NCBI GenBank assembly: GCA_019638595.1
Contig: JAHBTJ010000007.1
Span: 124,001-188,000 of the forward strand
Direction of reading: 5' to 3'
Length of the DNA stretch: 64,000 bases
DNA from: Chitinophagaceae bacterium
GTDB taxonomy: Bacteria > Bacteroidota > Bacteroidia > Chitinophagales > Chitinophagaceae
Position numbers and translations under genes: made by a program. Positions 16,500 through 25,635 of this stretch are shown piece by piece; position 1 is the stretch's first letter; the number at the start of each line of letters is the position of its first letter. Under the pieces are notes generated by a model. It was not told the origin of the DNA. It made no database searches and saw nothing but the letters and a program-made list of their open reading frames with translations.

Positions 16500-16527
16500 A
16501 TTATATATTGAATACAGGTTTGTAAGA

Positions 16528-16794
16528 TTACGCTGCTGTTTGCAATACTTCCGATATGTTTTCGAGCTTTTGAGCAATGAGCTTTTCCAGGGAAGTTGAA
16601 ATCACCGGGTCACGATCATCCCGCATAATAGCAAAACGTTCTGATCCTTCATCCCACCTGAAAATGCACACAGGGCTGTTGTTTACGCTTACACGAAAAC
16701 GAAGCTGATCACTTCCATTCAAATAAGATGCAGCATTTACTGTATAAAGCTTATCGCCTGATATAATTTCAAATGTTTCTCTTTTCGTTTTCAT
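16528..16794 (-). CDS. Small conserved-looking hypothetical protein
   Basis: An 88-residue cytoplasmic protein without signal peptide or membrane segment. I do not recognise the family. Visible features: an N-terminal beta-rich half ('FEIISGDKLYTVNAASYL', 'LRFRVSVNNSPVCIF') and a C-terminal amphipathic helix ('SLEKLIAQKLENISEVLQ'). It has its own strong terminator 28 bp downstream and an AT-rich upstream region, so it is likely a monocistronic, well-expressed gene. Confidence 0.68.
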   Translation of the reverse strand: MKTKRETFEIISGDKLYTVNAASYLNGSDQLRFRVSVNNSPVCIFRWDEGSERFAIMRDDRDPVISTSLEKLIAQKLENISEVLQTAA

Positions 16795-17213
16795 AATAAT
16801 AATTTTCGTTTGATCAATTATTGTATGTCATTATCCGATTATTCAATAAACAGGCCATAATGCCGGTTTTTATTGTTAAAGAAAGTAAAATCATTTTCAC
16901 AGCCCTGTATTTCAAATAGTTAAATATTAGGGAACAACAATGCTTTTAAAAGCACCGGACAACAACAACTGTTCGTACAGGCGGTTTATTTACAGTTCAT
17001 TGCTTAAAAACAACAACAGAAATTAAAAAGCAACGCTTTATCCTTAAAAAATTCCGATCGCACTATTTCTGTTGTAACTTTGTGCATCCGGATTACAACC
17101 TGTTGTACCACTTCTGGCTGACCAGCCGCTGTAGGAGCCGCTTTTAATTTTTAAAAGCCATTGAATAACATACCATTTATTATTGCCTGCCATACCATTT
17201 AAATGTTTGGGTT
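16795..17213. other. 419-bp intergenic region between the small gene and mqo
   Basis: AT-rich, with no credible reading frame. It contains the mqo -7 box at 17075-17082, a short inverted repeat GCTTTTAAAAGC near 16942, and a GC-richer patch at 17105-17145. I see no known riboswitch fold. Confidence 0.55.
17075..17082 (+). promoter_or_regulatory. -7 promoter element for mqo
   Basis: TAACTTTG matches TAnnTTTG; the predicted transcript would have a leader of about 125 nt. No clear -33 TTG at 19-21 bp is visible. Confidence 0.45.
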
Positions 17214-18731
17214 ATGAGTAAGTCATTTTTTAACAACGACAAACCAGACGTTGTTTTAATAGGCGCCGGAATTATGAGCGCCACATTAGGAGTAATGCTG
17301 AAGGAACTTCAGCCCGACCTTACCATTCAGGTACTGGAACGTTTAGATACCGTAGCAGCGGAAAGTACCGACGCCTGGAATAATGCCGGTACCGGGCACT
17401 CGGCATTTTGCGAGCTGAATTATACCCCCGAAAAAACCGATGGAACGGTAGATTGTACCAAAGCTGTAAAGATAGCAGGGCAGTTTGAGCAAAGCCGTGA
17501 ATGCTGGACCTATCTTATTGACAGGGGCTATATACGCAGCCCACAGGATTTTATCCGCACTATTCCTCATATCAGCTTTGTGACAGGAGAAGAAAATGTG
17601 ACGTACCTGAAAAAGAGATTTGAAGGACTCTCCCGGTTTGATCTGTTTGAAGGTATGCAGTATTCAGAAAATCCTGGACAGCTAAGAGAATGGATACCGC
17701 TGGTGATGGATGGGCGTGACAGTGCTGAAAAAGTAGCTGCAACGCGAATGGATATAGGCACCGATGTTAATTTTGGCTCACTTACACGTAAGCTATTCAG
17801 GTACCTGTTCGATTATCCTGATGTAAAGCTGCACCTTGCCCATGAGGTGCAGGATCTTGAGCAGGATAAGAACGGGCACTGGAAAATAAAAGTAAAAAAT
17901 CTTACTACCGGTAAAAAAAGAACCATTACATCTAAGTTTGTTTTCATAGGCGCGGGAGGCGGTTCTTTACCATTGCTTGAAAAGTCGGGTATACCGGAAA
18001 GCAAAGGCTATGGAGGGTTCCCGGTAAGCGGACAATGGCTGATATGCCATAACCCGGAAGTAATTGAAAAGCACAATGCCAAGGTATATGGCAAAGCGGC
18101 GGTGGGGTCTCCTCCTATGAGCGTACCGCATTTGGATACACGTATGATTGATGGAAAAAAATCGCTGCTGTTTGGACCCTATGCGGGCTTTTCAACCAAA
18201 TTTTTAAAAAACGGATCATTCTGGGACCTGCCTTCTTCCATTAAGATCAGTAATATAAAACCGATGGTAATGGCTGGTATTCACAATATGCCACTTACCA
18301 AATACCTTATTGAACAGGTAAGCCAGAGCCAGGAAGACAGGATGGAAGCCTTGCGGGAGTATTTCCCCGAAGCCAGTGCAGAAGACTGGGATCTGGAAGT
18401 TGCGGGACAAAGGGTGCAGGTTATAAAAAAAGATGAAGAAGAAGGCGGCGTACTGGAATTTGGGACGGAGGTGGTGAACGCCGCTGACGGTAGCATAGCC
18501 GCGTTGCTGGGCGCCTCTCCCGGCGCCTCTACAGCCGTATCTATTATGCTGGATCTGCTGGATCGTTGTTTTCCTGAAAAAATGAAAACGGCTGAGTGGC
18601 AGGATAAGATCAGGGAAATGATCCCGTCGTTCGGTAAATCATTGGCACAGGATGTTGATTTGTGTAAACAAACCCGCGAAAGAACAGCAGCGGCCCTGAA
18701 CCTGGTGGCTGAGCCGGAAGTAACGGTATAG
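17214..18731 (+). CDS. mqo: Malate:quinone oxidoreductase
   Basis: A 505-residue FAD enzyme that oxidises malate to oxaloacetate and passes electrons to the quinone pool at the membrane, replacing or adding to NAD-dependent malate dehydrogenase in the TCA cycle. Typical Mqo features are the FAD motif '[15 protein letters not shown]', '[22 protein letters not shown]', '[12 protein letters not shown]', 'VPHLDTR', '[15 protein letters not shown]' and 'VSIMLDLL' near the end. Length is normal. It stands alone with its own promoter and is convergent with tadA. Confidence 0.96.
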   Translation: MSKSFFNNDKPDVVLIGAGIMSATLGVMLKELQPDLTIQVLERLDTVAAESTDAWNNAGTGHSAFCELNYTPEKTDGTVDCTKAVKIAGQFEQSRECWTYLIDRGYIRSPQDFIRTIPHISFVTGEENVTYLKKRFEGLSRFDLFEGMQYSENPGQLREWIPLVMDGRDSAEKVAATRMDIGTDVNFGSLTRKLFRYLFDYPDVKLHLAHEVQDLEQDKNGHWKIKVKNLTTGKKRTITSKFVFIGAGGGSLPLLEKSGIPESKGYGGFPVSGQWLICHNPEVIEKHNAKVYGKAAVGSPPMSVPHLDTRMIDGKKSLLFGPYAGFSTKFLKNGSFWDLPSSIKISNIKPMVMAGIHNMPLTKYLIEQVSQSQEDRMEALREYFPEASAEDWDLEVAGQRVQVIKKDEEEGGVLEFGTEVVNAADGSIAALLGASPGASTAVSIMLDLLDRCFPEKMKTAEWQDKIREMIPSFGKSLAQDVDLCKQTRERTAAALNLVAEPEVTV

Positions 18732-18774
18732 CATATACGAAAATCGGCAATAAGCTAAAGCGAGCCCCATTCAT

Positions 18775-19227
18775 TTAGCGCCTGCTCCTGAAAAAGCTTT
18801 TCATCAGCCTGGCGCATTCGTCCTGCAGTACGCCCCTAACTACAATTGTTTTAGGGTGAAAAGGTGTAGCTGTAGGGTGGTCGCGGTAGGGCGGTTTGCT
18901 GATACTGCCGTTTTTTTCGTCGGGTGCGCCAAATACTATTTTCCCGATTTTACTCCAGTACAACGCCCCTGCGCACATCAGGCAAGGCTCAACCGTTATA
19001 TAAATGGCGGCGTCGGGCAGGTATTTCCCTCCTAAATGGCTGAATGCCGATGTAACAGCTATCATTTCGGCATGCGCGGTAGCATCGTTCAGCTTTTCTA
19101 CCTGGTTGTAACCACGCGCAATGATCCTGTTGTTCATCACAATCACAGCGCCTACAGGCACTTCACCCTCCTCGTACGCTCTTTGCGCTTCGTTAAGCGC
19201 CTGCCGCATATAATATTCATCGGTCAT
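18775..19227 (-). CDS. tadA: tRNA-adenosine deaminase / nucleoside deaminase (TadA-type)
   Basis: A 150-residue zinc deaminase. Residues H52 and E54 in 'TAHAEMIA' and C82/C85 in 'VEPCLMCAGAL' form the cytidine-deaminase-like zinc site. The N-terminal 'MRQALNEAQRAYEEGEVPVGAVIV' and the C-terminal helix 'CARLMKSFFRSRR' match TadA, which converts A34 of tRNA-Arg(ACG) to inosine. ATG at 19227 (MTDEYYM) is chosen over a further-upstream TTG. Guanine deaminases share the fold, but the C-terminal basic helix favours TadA. Confidence 0.85.
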   Translation of the reverse strand: MTDEYYMRQALNEAQRAYEEGEVPVGAVIVMNNRIIARGYNQVEKLNDATAHAEMIAVTSAFSHLGGKYLPDAAIYITVEPCLMCAGALYWSKIGKIVFGAPDEKNGSISKPPYRDHPTATPFHPKTIVVRGVLQDECARLMKSFFRSRR

Positions 19228-19378
19228 GCAGCCGAAATTAGATAAAAACAATTGATTGCCGGCAGCTAACCATATTACCGGTATATGTTTAGTATATATG
19301 TTCCCGTATGTAGTAACACTAAATCAAAATAATATTCATTGATCATAATTCCCTATCTTCAACCTCTAACTAAACTGC

Positions 19379-20722
19379 ATGTCTTCAGGTTCCGGTCACT
19401 CTTCTTCACAGGAAAGATTATCGCGTACTCTTGGTCCTTTAATGTTATGGGGGCTGGGGGTAGGGTATGTTATTTCGGGCATGTATTTTGGCTGGAACCT
19501 GGGTCTGGCCGAAGGAGGCACTTACGGGCTGGCGCTGGCAACGCTGCTCATCATCGTTCTGTATGTTACTTTCACTTTTTCGTATACCGAGCTGGCCTGT
19601 GCCATACCCAAAGCAGGCGGTGTATTTGATTACGCAACGCTGGCGCTTGGGAAAGAAACAGGTTTTTTGGCAGGCATGGCCCAAATGATAGAATTCGTGT
19701 TTGCGCCACCGGCCATAGCTGCGGCGATTGGCGCCTATTTTCATATTTTCTTTCCGCAAATCCCGGTTACGGTAATAGCTATTTCAGCGTATGTAATATT
19801 TACGGCTTTAAACATTTACGGGGTAAAGGCCGCGGCAACTTTCGAACTGGTAATCACAGTGCTTGCGGTGGTGGAATTACTGATTTTTGCAGGAGCTACA
19901 TTACCGCATTTTGAGTTCAGTAATCTCAAAGCCAATGCTTTTCCTAACGGCTGGATGGGTGTTTGGGCTGCCATTCCTTTTGCAATATGGTTCTTTCTTG
20001 CCATTGAAGGAGTGGCCAATGTAGCCGAGGAGGCCATTAATCCCCAACGGAATGTGCTGATAGGTTTTGGTTCAGCATTGCTTACTTTAATAGTATTGTG
20101 CATTCTTACTTTTGTTTCATCGGTGGGGGTAGCGGGTTGGGAAGCCATTGTATATCCGTCTCCGGGCGCCGAACCTTCGGATTCACCTCTTCCGCTGGCA
20201 CTGGCAAAAATTACGGGTAACAGCGGGTGGCTGTATCATCTCCTGATAACAATCGGATTAATGGGACTGGTGGCATCTTTTCACGGGATTATTCTTGCGG
20301 CGGGCAGGGCCACTTTCGAGTTTGGCAGGGTAAAATATATTCCGGAGGTTTTCGGACGTGTGCATCCAAAGTTTAAAACACCCGCCAACGCGTTATTGTT
20401 CAATATGATAATTGGTATTATTGCTTTGCTCACCGGTAAAACAGGGCAAATAATTACCATTGCTTGTTTCGGAGCGTTAAGCCTGTATATTTTTTCGATG
20501 ATATCGGTAATAGTGCTTCGTAAAAAGCAACCCCAAATGGAGCGGCCCTTCCGGGTTCCTTTTTACCCGTATTTTCCTTTTGTGGCATTAATTATTGCCA
20601 TAATTTCGCTGGTTGCTGTAACCTCCCTTAACATTGCCGTAGCCCTTGTATATTTTGGAATTCTGCTTGGTAGTTATATATGGTTTCATTTTTTTGTAAA
20701 ACGATCAAAGTATGCCTCTTAA
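19379..20722 (+). CDS. APC-family permease, ethanolamine permease type
   Basis: A 447-residue transporter with about 12 membrane segments and the N-terminal 'LMLWGLGVGYVISGMYFGWNLGLAEGG' that marks the ethanolamine permease (Eat) branch of the amino acid-polyamine-organocation superfamily. 'SYTELACAIPKAGGVFDY' and 'FFLAIEGVANVAEEA' are further matches. It should import ethanolamine or a similar small amine across the inner membrane. It is the first gene of a five-gene plus-strand run; the next gene starts 11 bp before its stop codon, implying coupled translation. Substrate assignment is by family resemblance plus context. Confidence 0.83.
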   Translation: MSSGSGHSSSQERLSRTLGPLMLWGLGVGYVISGMYFGWNLGLAEGGTYGLALATLLIIVLYVTFTFSYTELACAIPKAGGVFDYATLALGKETGFLAGMAQMIEFVFAPPAIAAAIGAYFHIFFPQIPVTVIAISAYVIFTALNIYGVKAAATFELVITVLAVVELLIFAGATLPHFEFSNLKANAFPNGWMGVWAAIPFAIWFFLAIEGVANVAEEAINPQRNVLIGFGSALLTLIVLCILTFVSSVGVAGWEAIVYPSPGAEPSDSPLPLALAKITGNSGWLYHLLITIGLMGLVASFHGIILAAGRATFEFGRVKYIPEVFGRVHPKFKTPANALLFNMIIGIIALLTGKTGQIITIACFGALSLYIFSMISVIVLRKKQPQMERPFRVPFYPYFPFVALIIAIISLVAVTSLNIAVALVYFGILLGSYIWFHFFVKRSKYAS

Positions 20723-22082
20723 AATAACAGTTGCTGAACTTATTCAGCAGCTTACGGAGTTAAATACTCAAAAAATAAAACTGGCCGTTACCGATATAGA
20801 CGGTGTATTGCGCGGCAAAGTGATCAGCTTCGACAAATTTAAATCTATCGCTGAAAGTGGTTTTGGTTTTTGTGATGTGGTGTTTGGATGGGATGCCGGT
20901 GACGTGGCATATGACAATGCAACGCTTACGGGTTGGCATACCGGCTATCCCGATGCTCTTGCCAATGTTGATATCTCTACCTTCAGGCGTATTCCCTGGG
21001 ATAATAATATTCCTTTTTTCCTGGCCGATTTCAGCAAACAAAATGACGACAACACGCAGGTTTGCCCACGCAGCTTATTAAAAAAAGTTGAACAGCAGGC
21101 AAAAGAAGAAGGTTATATGGCTTTTTGTTCGCAGGAGTTTGAGTGGTTTAACCTGGTGGATAATACCGATGAATTATATGCGGGTAAATTTCGTGACCTG
21201 AAGCCGATGACAAACGGTATGTTCGGCTACTCTGTGTTACGCGCGTCGCAGAAAAACGCTTTTTTTAACGACCTGTTCGACCTGCTCAAAAAATTTGACA
21301 TTCCTCTTGAAGGCATACATACGGAAACCGGGCCGGGCGTATACGAAGCTGCCATTATGTATTCAGACGCGCTGGAAGCTGCCGACCGCGCTGTATTGTT
21401 TAAAAGCAGCGTAAAGGAAATAGGATACCGGCATGGAGTGCTGCCTACGTTCATGGCTAAGTTCAGCGAAAACCTTCCAGGCTGCAGCGGGCATGTGCAT
21501 CAAAGCCTTTGGTCGGGCGATGGAAAGAAAAACCTGTTCTTTGATAAGAAAGCTAAAAACAACATCAGCGCTTTAATGGAAAGTTATATTGCGGGGCAGC
21601 TATATTGCCTGCCGTATATACTGCCTATGTTTGCGCCTACGGTTAACAGTTATAAACGCCTGGTAGAGGGCGCCTGGGCGCCTACCACTCTTACCTGGGC
21701 GGTTGATAACCGTACGGTAGCATTGAGGGCATTACCCGGCGGGGAAAAGTCTGCCCGGCTGGAAACCAGGGTGGTGGGATCAGATTCCAACCCCTACCTG
21801 GCTATAGCCGCCTGCCTGGCTGCCGGCTTATATGGTATTCGTAAAAAAATGACACTGAACATTGCCGCTACTACCGGTAATGGCTACATGAATAAAAGCG
21901 ATGGAATACTTCCTGCTAATTTATGGCAGGCTACCCAGGCAATGAAAAACTCGCCGGTAGCAAGAGAACTATTCGGCGATTATTTTGTAGATCATTTTAC
22001 AGGTACAAGAGAATGGGAATGGAGACAGTTCTCGAAAGTTGTTACGGATTGGGAGCTGAAAAGGTACCTGGAGATCATTTAA
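20712..22082 (+). CDS. Glutamine-synthetase-like gamma-glutamyl-amine ligase
   Basis: A 456-residue type I GS-fold enzyme of the PuuA/GlnA4 kind and not housekeeping GlnA. The N-terminal domain ('VTDIDGVLRGKVISFDKF') is that of glutamylamine synthetases. Catalytic motifs are H203-T-E205 in 'HTETGPGVYEAA', 'PGCSGHVHQSL' (H261, H263), 'NSYKRLVEGAWAPTT' and 'NRTVALRALPGG'. It would join glutamate to an amine with ATP. Overlap with the permease gene, and an alcohol dehydrogenase downstream, point to an amino alcohol such as ethanolamine as the acceptor amine. GS adenylylation sequence is not evident. Substrate is inferred. Confidence 0.85.
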   Translation: MPLKITVAELIQQLTELNTQKIKLAVTDIDGVLRGKVISFDKFKSIAESGFGFCDVVFGWDAGDVAYDNATLTGWHTGYPDALANVDISTFRRIPWDNNIPFFLADFSKQNDDNTQVCPRSLLKKVEQQAKEEGYMAFCSQEFEWFNLVDNTDELYAGKFRDLKPMTNGMFGYSVLRASQKNAFFNDLFDLLKKFDIPLEGIHTETGPGVYEAAIMYSDALEAADRAVLFKSSVKEIGYRHGVLPTFMAKFSENLPGCSGHVHQSLWSGDGKKNLFFDKKAKNNISALMESYIAGQLYCLPYILPMFAPTVNSYKRLVEGAWAPTTLTWAVDNRTVALRALPGGEKSARLETRVVGSDSNPYLAIAACLAAGLYGIRKKMTLNIAATTGNGYMNKSDGILPANLWQATQAMKNSPVARELFGDYFVDHFTGTREWEWRQFSKVVTDWELKRYLEII

Positions 22083-22191
22083 GGGCTGTCAGTCTATCAG
22101 CTTTCAGCGGTGGTTGCCATTGACAAGCCTCTGTGAAACTTTGTGTCTTTGTGCCCTGGTGGTTCAAAATCTCAAATCTCAAATTGGATAT
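22083..22191. repeat. Dispersed low-complexity repeats in the spacer before the alcohol dehydrogenase
   Basis: The spacer contains three repeat types: 'ctatcagctttcagc' (22092-22106), 'ctgtgaaactttgtgtcttt' (about 22131-22150) and 'caaatctcaaatctcaaatt' style sequence (22162-22186). None encodes a protein. Confidence 0.6.
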
Positions 22192-23340
22192 ATGTTTTTC
22201 GAAAAAATTCATCAGTTTAATTTCCCTACTACTATACGTTTTGGCGCGAATGTTATTAAGGAGTTGCCAGCCTATCTCAAGGCAAATGGCCTGAAGGCGC
22301 CGTTGGTGGTTACCGACCCGAATGTAGCGCAGCTACCTTTTTTTAGAGATATTGTAGCAGATCTTACTTCCCGGGGTATTTCAGTGGAAGTATTTTCAGA
22401 TATTCATAAAAACCCCGTTAAGTCGGATGTATATAGGGGAGTTGATGTGTGGGATAATACGGGAAGAGACAGTGTTATAGGTATAGGTGGTGGTGCAGGG
22501 CTGGATGTTTCCCGGGCGATACTGCTGCGTATCAATCACCGTGAAGACCTTTTTAAATACGATGACCTTATTGGCGGCGATATATATGTAACGAACGATG
22601 TTCCTCTTTTCATAACCGTGCCCACAACATCAGGAACAGGCAGCGAGGTGGGGCGTAGTGCAATTATTGCGGATGATGAAACACATCAGAAAAAAATATT
22701 GTTCTCGCCCAAGCTGCTGGCTAAAGTTGTTTTTGCCGATCCATTGCTTACCATGGATATTCCCGCACCCATTACAGCAGCCACGGGCATGGACGCATTA
22801 ACGCACAATATGGAAGCCTACCTGGCAAAAAATTATCATCCTATTTGCGATGGCATTGCGCTGGAAGGCATCAGGCTCATTCACGAATCGCTGGAAACAG
22901 CTACGAACAGGCCCGATCTTGAATCGAAAAGTAAAATGCTCCTCGGCTCCATGATGGGTGCTATTGCGTTCCAGAAAGGATTGGGTGTAGTGCATTCTTT
23001 AGCACATCCTTTGTCGCAGTTGCTTGATACGCATCATGGTTTGGCGAATGCAGTAAATATTCCTTACGGGATGCAGTTCAATATAACGGGCTTTGAAGAC
23101 AAATTCCATCGTATTGCACAGGTGCTCGGTCTGAAACAGCAGGATGGAGAGGGGGTAGTACAGTACCTGTTCGATCTTAACACCAGGGTAAGCATTCCGC
23201 ATAAGCTGCGTGATATTGGTGTTAAGGCTGAACATATTGAAACGCTGGCGGACCTGGCATTTGCAGATTTTGCCCATCCCAATAATCCAAAACCGGTTTC
23301 CAGGGAAGACTTCAAGCAACTTTATTTGAAAGCATTGTAA
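22192..23340 (+). CDS. Iron-containing alcohol dehydrogenase
   Basis: A 382-residue group III alcohol dehydrogenase. 'IGIGGGAGLDVSRAI' is the NAD-binding loop, 'TVPTTSGTGSEVGRSAII' the cofactor/active-site stretch, and the metal ligands are in 'GMDALTHNMEAY' and 'GVVHSLAHPLSQLLDTHHGLANA'. It interconverts a primary alcohol and an aldehyde. In this cluster the fitting substrate is the free hydroxyl of a gamma-glutamylated amino alcohol. ATG at 22192 (MFFEKIHQF) is chosen; sequence upstream is intergenic repeat. The next gene begins 13 bp after its stop. Confidence 0.9.
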   Translation: MFFEKIHQFNFPTTIRFGANVIKELPAYLKANGLKAPLVVTDPNVAQLPFFRDIVADLTSRGISVEVFSDIHKNPVKSDVYRGVDVWDNTGRDSVIGIGGGAGLDVSRAILLRINHREDLFKYDDLIGGDIYVTNDVPLFITVPTTSGTGSEVGRSAIIADDETHQKKILFSPKLLAKVVFADPLLTMDIPAPITAATGMDALTHNMEAYLAKNYHPICDGIALEGIRLIHESLETATNRPDLESKSKMLLGSMMGAIAFQKGLGVVHSLAHPLSQLLDTHHGLANAVNIPYGMQFNITGFEDKFHRIAQVLGLKQQDGEGVVQYLFDLNTRVSIPHKLRDIGVKAEHIETLADLAFADFAHPNNPKPVSREDFKQLYLKAL

Positions 23341-23353
23341 TACCACAGGTGAG

Positions 23354-24037
23354 ATGATTATAGGCGTTACAGATTGTAGCAAATATGCAAATTACGCCAG
23401 TTGGATACTGGCGCATGATACCGAAGTGAAAGTGAAAAAACTCAGTTGGCGACCCTCCAATTTTGAAGAGGTAAAAAATTGTGACGGGGTGCTGCTTACC
23501 GGTGGAGAAGATGTACACCCCAGGTTTTATAACCGCCCTGATTATTATGACTATTGTTTTAAAGACGATGTAAGCGAAGCCCGTGATGAGTTTGAGTGGA
23601 AACTGCTGGAATATACCGAAGCTAATAATGTTCCGGTATTGGGCATTTGCAGGGGATTGCAGATAGCCAATGTATTTTTTGGCGGAACCTTAATACCTGA
23701 TATTCCTGCCTGGGGTAAATACAATCATTCCAAGCTGCCCGACGATAGCGACCGGTATCATCCAATTACAGTTGATCCCGCTTCGTGGCTATACGGTATT
23801 ATCGGGCAGGAGGAAGGACCGGTGAACAGCAATCATCATCAAAGTGCCGGCAGGATAGGTAAAGGGTTGATTGTTTCAGCCTTTTCTCCGGAAGGGGTGG
23901 TAGAAGCCATTGAGCGCAGAGATCCTTCAACAGGTTCTTTTCTTTGCCTGCTGCAGTGGCATCCTGAACGAATGAAAGACCAGAACAGTAATTTTGTAAA
24001 AAATGTGAGGGCGGCTTTTGTAGAGGCAGCGCGGTAG
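23354..24037 (+). CDS. Gamma-glutamyl-amine hydrolase (class I GATase-like, PuuD type)
   Basis: A 227-residue peptidase C26 / class I glutamine amidotransferase fold. The nucleophile elbow 'LGICRGLQIANVFFGG' holds C99; 'SNHHQSAGRIG' and 'LLQWHPERMKD' hold the His and Glu of the triad. PuuD-type enzymes cleave the gamma-glutamyl bond to release glutamate and the carboxylated amine product. In this cluster it would release glycine from gamma-glutamylglycine. It is tightly linked to the upstream alcohol dehydrogenase (13 bp); the spacer to the next gene (113 bp) is repeat-rich. Confidence 0.87.
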   Translation: MIIGVTDCSKYANYASWILAHDTEVKVKKLSWRPSNFEEVKNCDGVLLTGGEDVHPRFYNRPDYYDYCFKDDVSEARDEFEWKLLEYTEANNVPVLGICRGLQIANVFFGGTLIPDIPAWGKYNHSKLPDDSDRYHPITVDPASWLYGIIGQEEGPVNSNHHQSAGRIGKGLIVSAFSPEGVVEAIERRDPSTGSFLCLLQWHPERMKDQNSNFVKNVRAAFVEAAR

Positions 24038-24150
24038 GATAGTTACAGGTTGCTGGTATTCAAACTCAAAACCTGTTGCAAATTGGCAACCACTAACCTG
24101 AAACTTGAAACCTGCAACCACCCTCCACCTTTCAACTTAAATTTATTCAT
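24038..24150. repeat. Dispersed repeat in the spacer before the aldehyde dehydrogenase
   Basis: Low-complexity phrases such as 'aacctgaaacttgaaacctg' and 'attcaaactcaaaacctg' with imperfect inverted symmetry (ggttgc ... gcaacc) fill the spacer. They belong to the same family as repeats at 22162-22186 and 7568-7627. Confidence 0.55.
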
Positions 24151-25515
24151 ATGCATATCATTAATCCTGCTACCGAAGAAGTGATACAGGAAATAGCAGA
24201 AGACACAACGGAATCTATTCAAAAAAAATATAAGATCATACAGGAAGGACAGGTTGCCTGGGCGGCAGTTCCGCTCGAAAAGCGGATCGCTGCCATAGAA
24301 AAGTTTTACAATTTTCTTGATGAGGAGAAAGATACGCTTGCGGTTGATCTTACCAGAGAAGTAGGAAAACCTTTGCAGCAGTCGTACAATGAGCTGAACG
24401 GCGCACGGCAACGGATACAGTATTTCATTAAAAACTCTGCCAGGTGGCTGGCAGAAGAGTGGATAACGGAAGAAGATGCCACACGGGAAAAAATAGTATA
24501 TGAGCCACTTGGCATTATAGCCAATATATCTGCCTGGAACTATCCCTACCTGGTAGGGGTAAATGTTTTTGTGCCTGCCCTGATCGGCGGTAACGGGGTT
24601 TTATACAAGCCCTCCGAATATGCTACTATCACGGGATTGCACATACAGCGGTTGTTATACCGGGCAGGTATACCTGAAAATATTTTTCAGGTGGTAATTG
24701 GCAAAGGACCGGCGGGGCAGGCACTCCTTGATCTTCCCCTGGATGGTTATTTCTTTACAGGCAGCTACCGCACGGGTAAATACATAGCGGAACAAACTGC
24801 AGGTAAACTGGTGCCGGTGCAACTGGAGCTGGGTGGTAAAGATCCGCTATATGTAATGGATGATGTGGATGATGTAAGCGCGGTAGCGGCTGCAGCGCTG
24901 GACGGTGCGGTGTACAATACCGGGCAGAGCTGTTGCGCAGTGGAACGAATTTATGTACATGAAAAAATTTATGATCAGTTCATTGATGTATTTGTAAGCG
25001 AGGCTAAAAAGCTGGTAACGGGCAATCCGCTTGACAAAGCTACGGGTATTGGCCCCGTTAGCAGGAAAGAACAGATCGCATTGTTAAAGGAGCAGGTAGA
25101 AGATGCTGTGGCCAAAGGCGGAAAAGTATTGTCAGGCGGCGGCCCGTTGTCAGGCAGGGGTTATTTTTTTGTGCCTACCGTAGTAGTAAATGTGAGTCAT
25201 GATATGAAGCTGATGACTGATGAATCTTTTGGTCCTGTAATTGGTATTCAAAAAGTAAAAGACGATAGAGAAGCGGTTAAATTAATGAAAGACACTCCTT
25301 ACGGTTTAACTGCTGCGGTATATTCCAAAAGTTATGACCGCGCGGAAAACGTAATGAAGCAGATGGATACCGGTACCGTATACTGGAACTGTTGCGACAG
25401 GGTGAGCGCAGCGCTTCCCTGGTCGGGAAGAAAAAATTCCGGGTTAGGAGCAACATTGTCTTATCATGGTATACGGGCATTTGTACAGCCGAAGGCTTAT
25501 CATTTAAGGGGGTAG
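24151..25515 (+). CDS. NAD(P)-dependent aldehyde dehydrogenase
   Basis: A 454-residue ALDH-superfamily enzyme. Visible motifs: 'ISAWNYPYLVGVNVFVPALIGGN' (substrate/cofactor channel), 'FTGSYRTGKYIAEQ', the general base Glu in 'VQLELGGKDPLYV', and the nucleophile Cys in 'NTGQSCCAVERIYVHE'. It oxidises an aldehyde to an acid. As the last gene of the run it is the natural partner of the alcohol dehydrogenase, turning the gamma-glutamyl-aminoaldehyde into gamma-glutamylglycine in the proposed route. Substrate is inferred from context. Confidence 0.9.
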   Translation: MHIINPATEEVIQEIAEDTTESIQKKYKIIQEGQVAWAAVPLEKRIAAIEKFYNFLDEEKDTLAVDLTREVGKPLQQSYNELNGARQRIQYFIKNSARWLAEEWITEEDATREKIVYEPLGIIANISAWNYPYLVGVNVFVPALIGGNGVLYKPSEYATITGLHIQRLLYRAGIPENIFQVVIGKGPAGQALLDLPLDGYFFTGSYRTGKYIAEQTAGKLVPVQLELGGKDPLYVMDDVDDVSAVAAAALDGAVYNTGQSCCAVERIYVHEKIYDQFIDVFVSEAKKLVTGNPLDKATGIGPVSRKEQIALLKEQVEDAVAKGGKVLSGGGPLSGRGYFFVPTVVVNVSHDMKLMTDESFGPVIGIQKVKDDREAVKLMKDTPYGLTAAVYSKSYDRAENVMKQMDTGTVYWNCCDRVSAALPWSGRKNSGLGATLSYHGIRAFVQPKAYHLRG

Positions 25516-25635
25516 TGGGATGGTTGCCCGGGGCGACAAGAGAGGGGCATGGCGATGACGCTATGCACAGCGGGGAAGGTGACAAGGCAAAGGTTTGCGG
25601 CGGGCAAAAAAAATTTCCAAAACAATCCTCTTACG

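Noticed and set aside
22114-22191. Upstream TTG start for the Fe-alcohol dehydrogenase
   Set aside because: The added residues come from intergenic repeats; the ATG at 22192 matches the family N-terminus.
19379-25515. Microcompartment-type (Eut) ethanolamine operon
   Set aside because: No shell proteins, eutBC lyase, or B12 reactivation genes are present; the enzymes fit a glutamylation route instead.
25516-25635. Extension of the aldehyde dehydrogenase reading frame or a small gene after it
   Set aside because: The frames there overlap the ALDH end and a hairpin and show no family resemblance.
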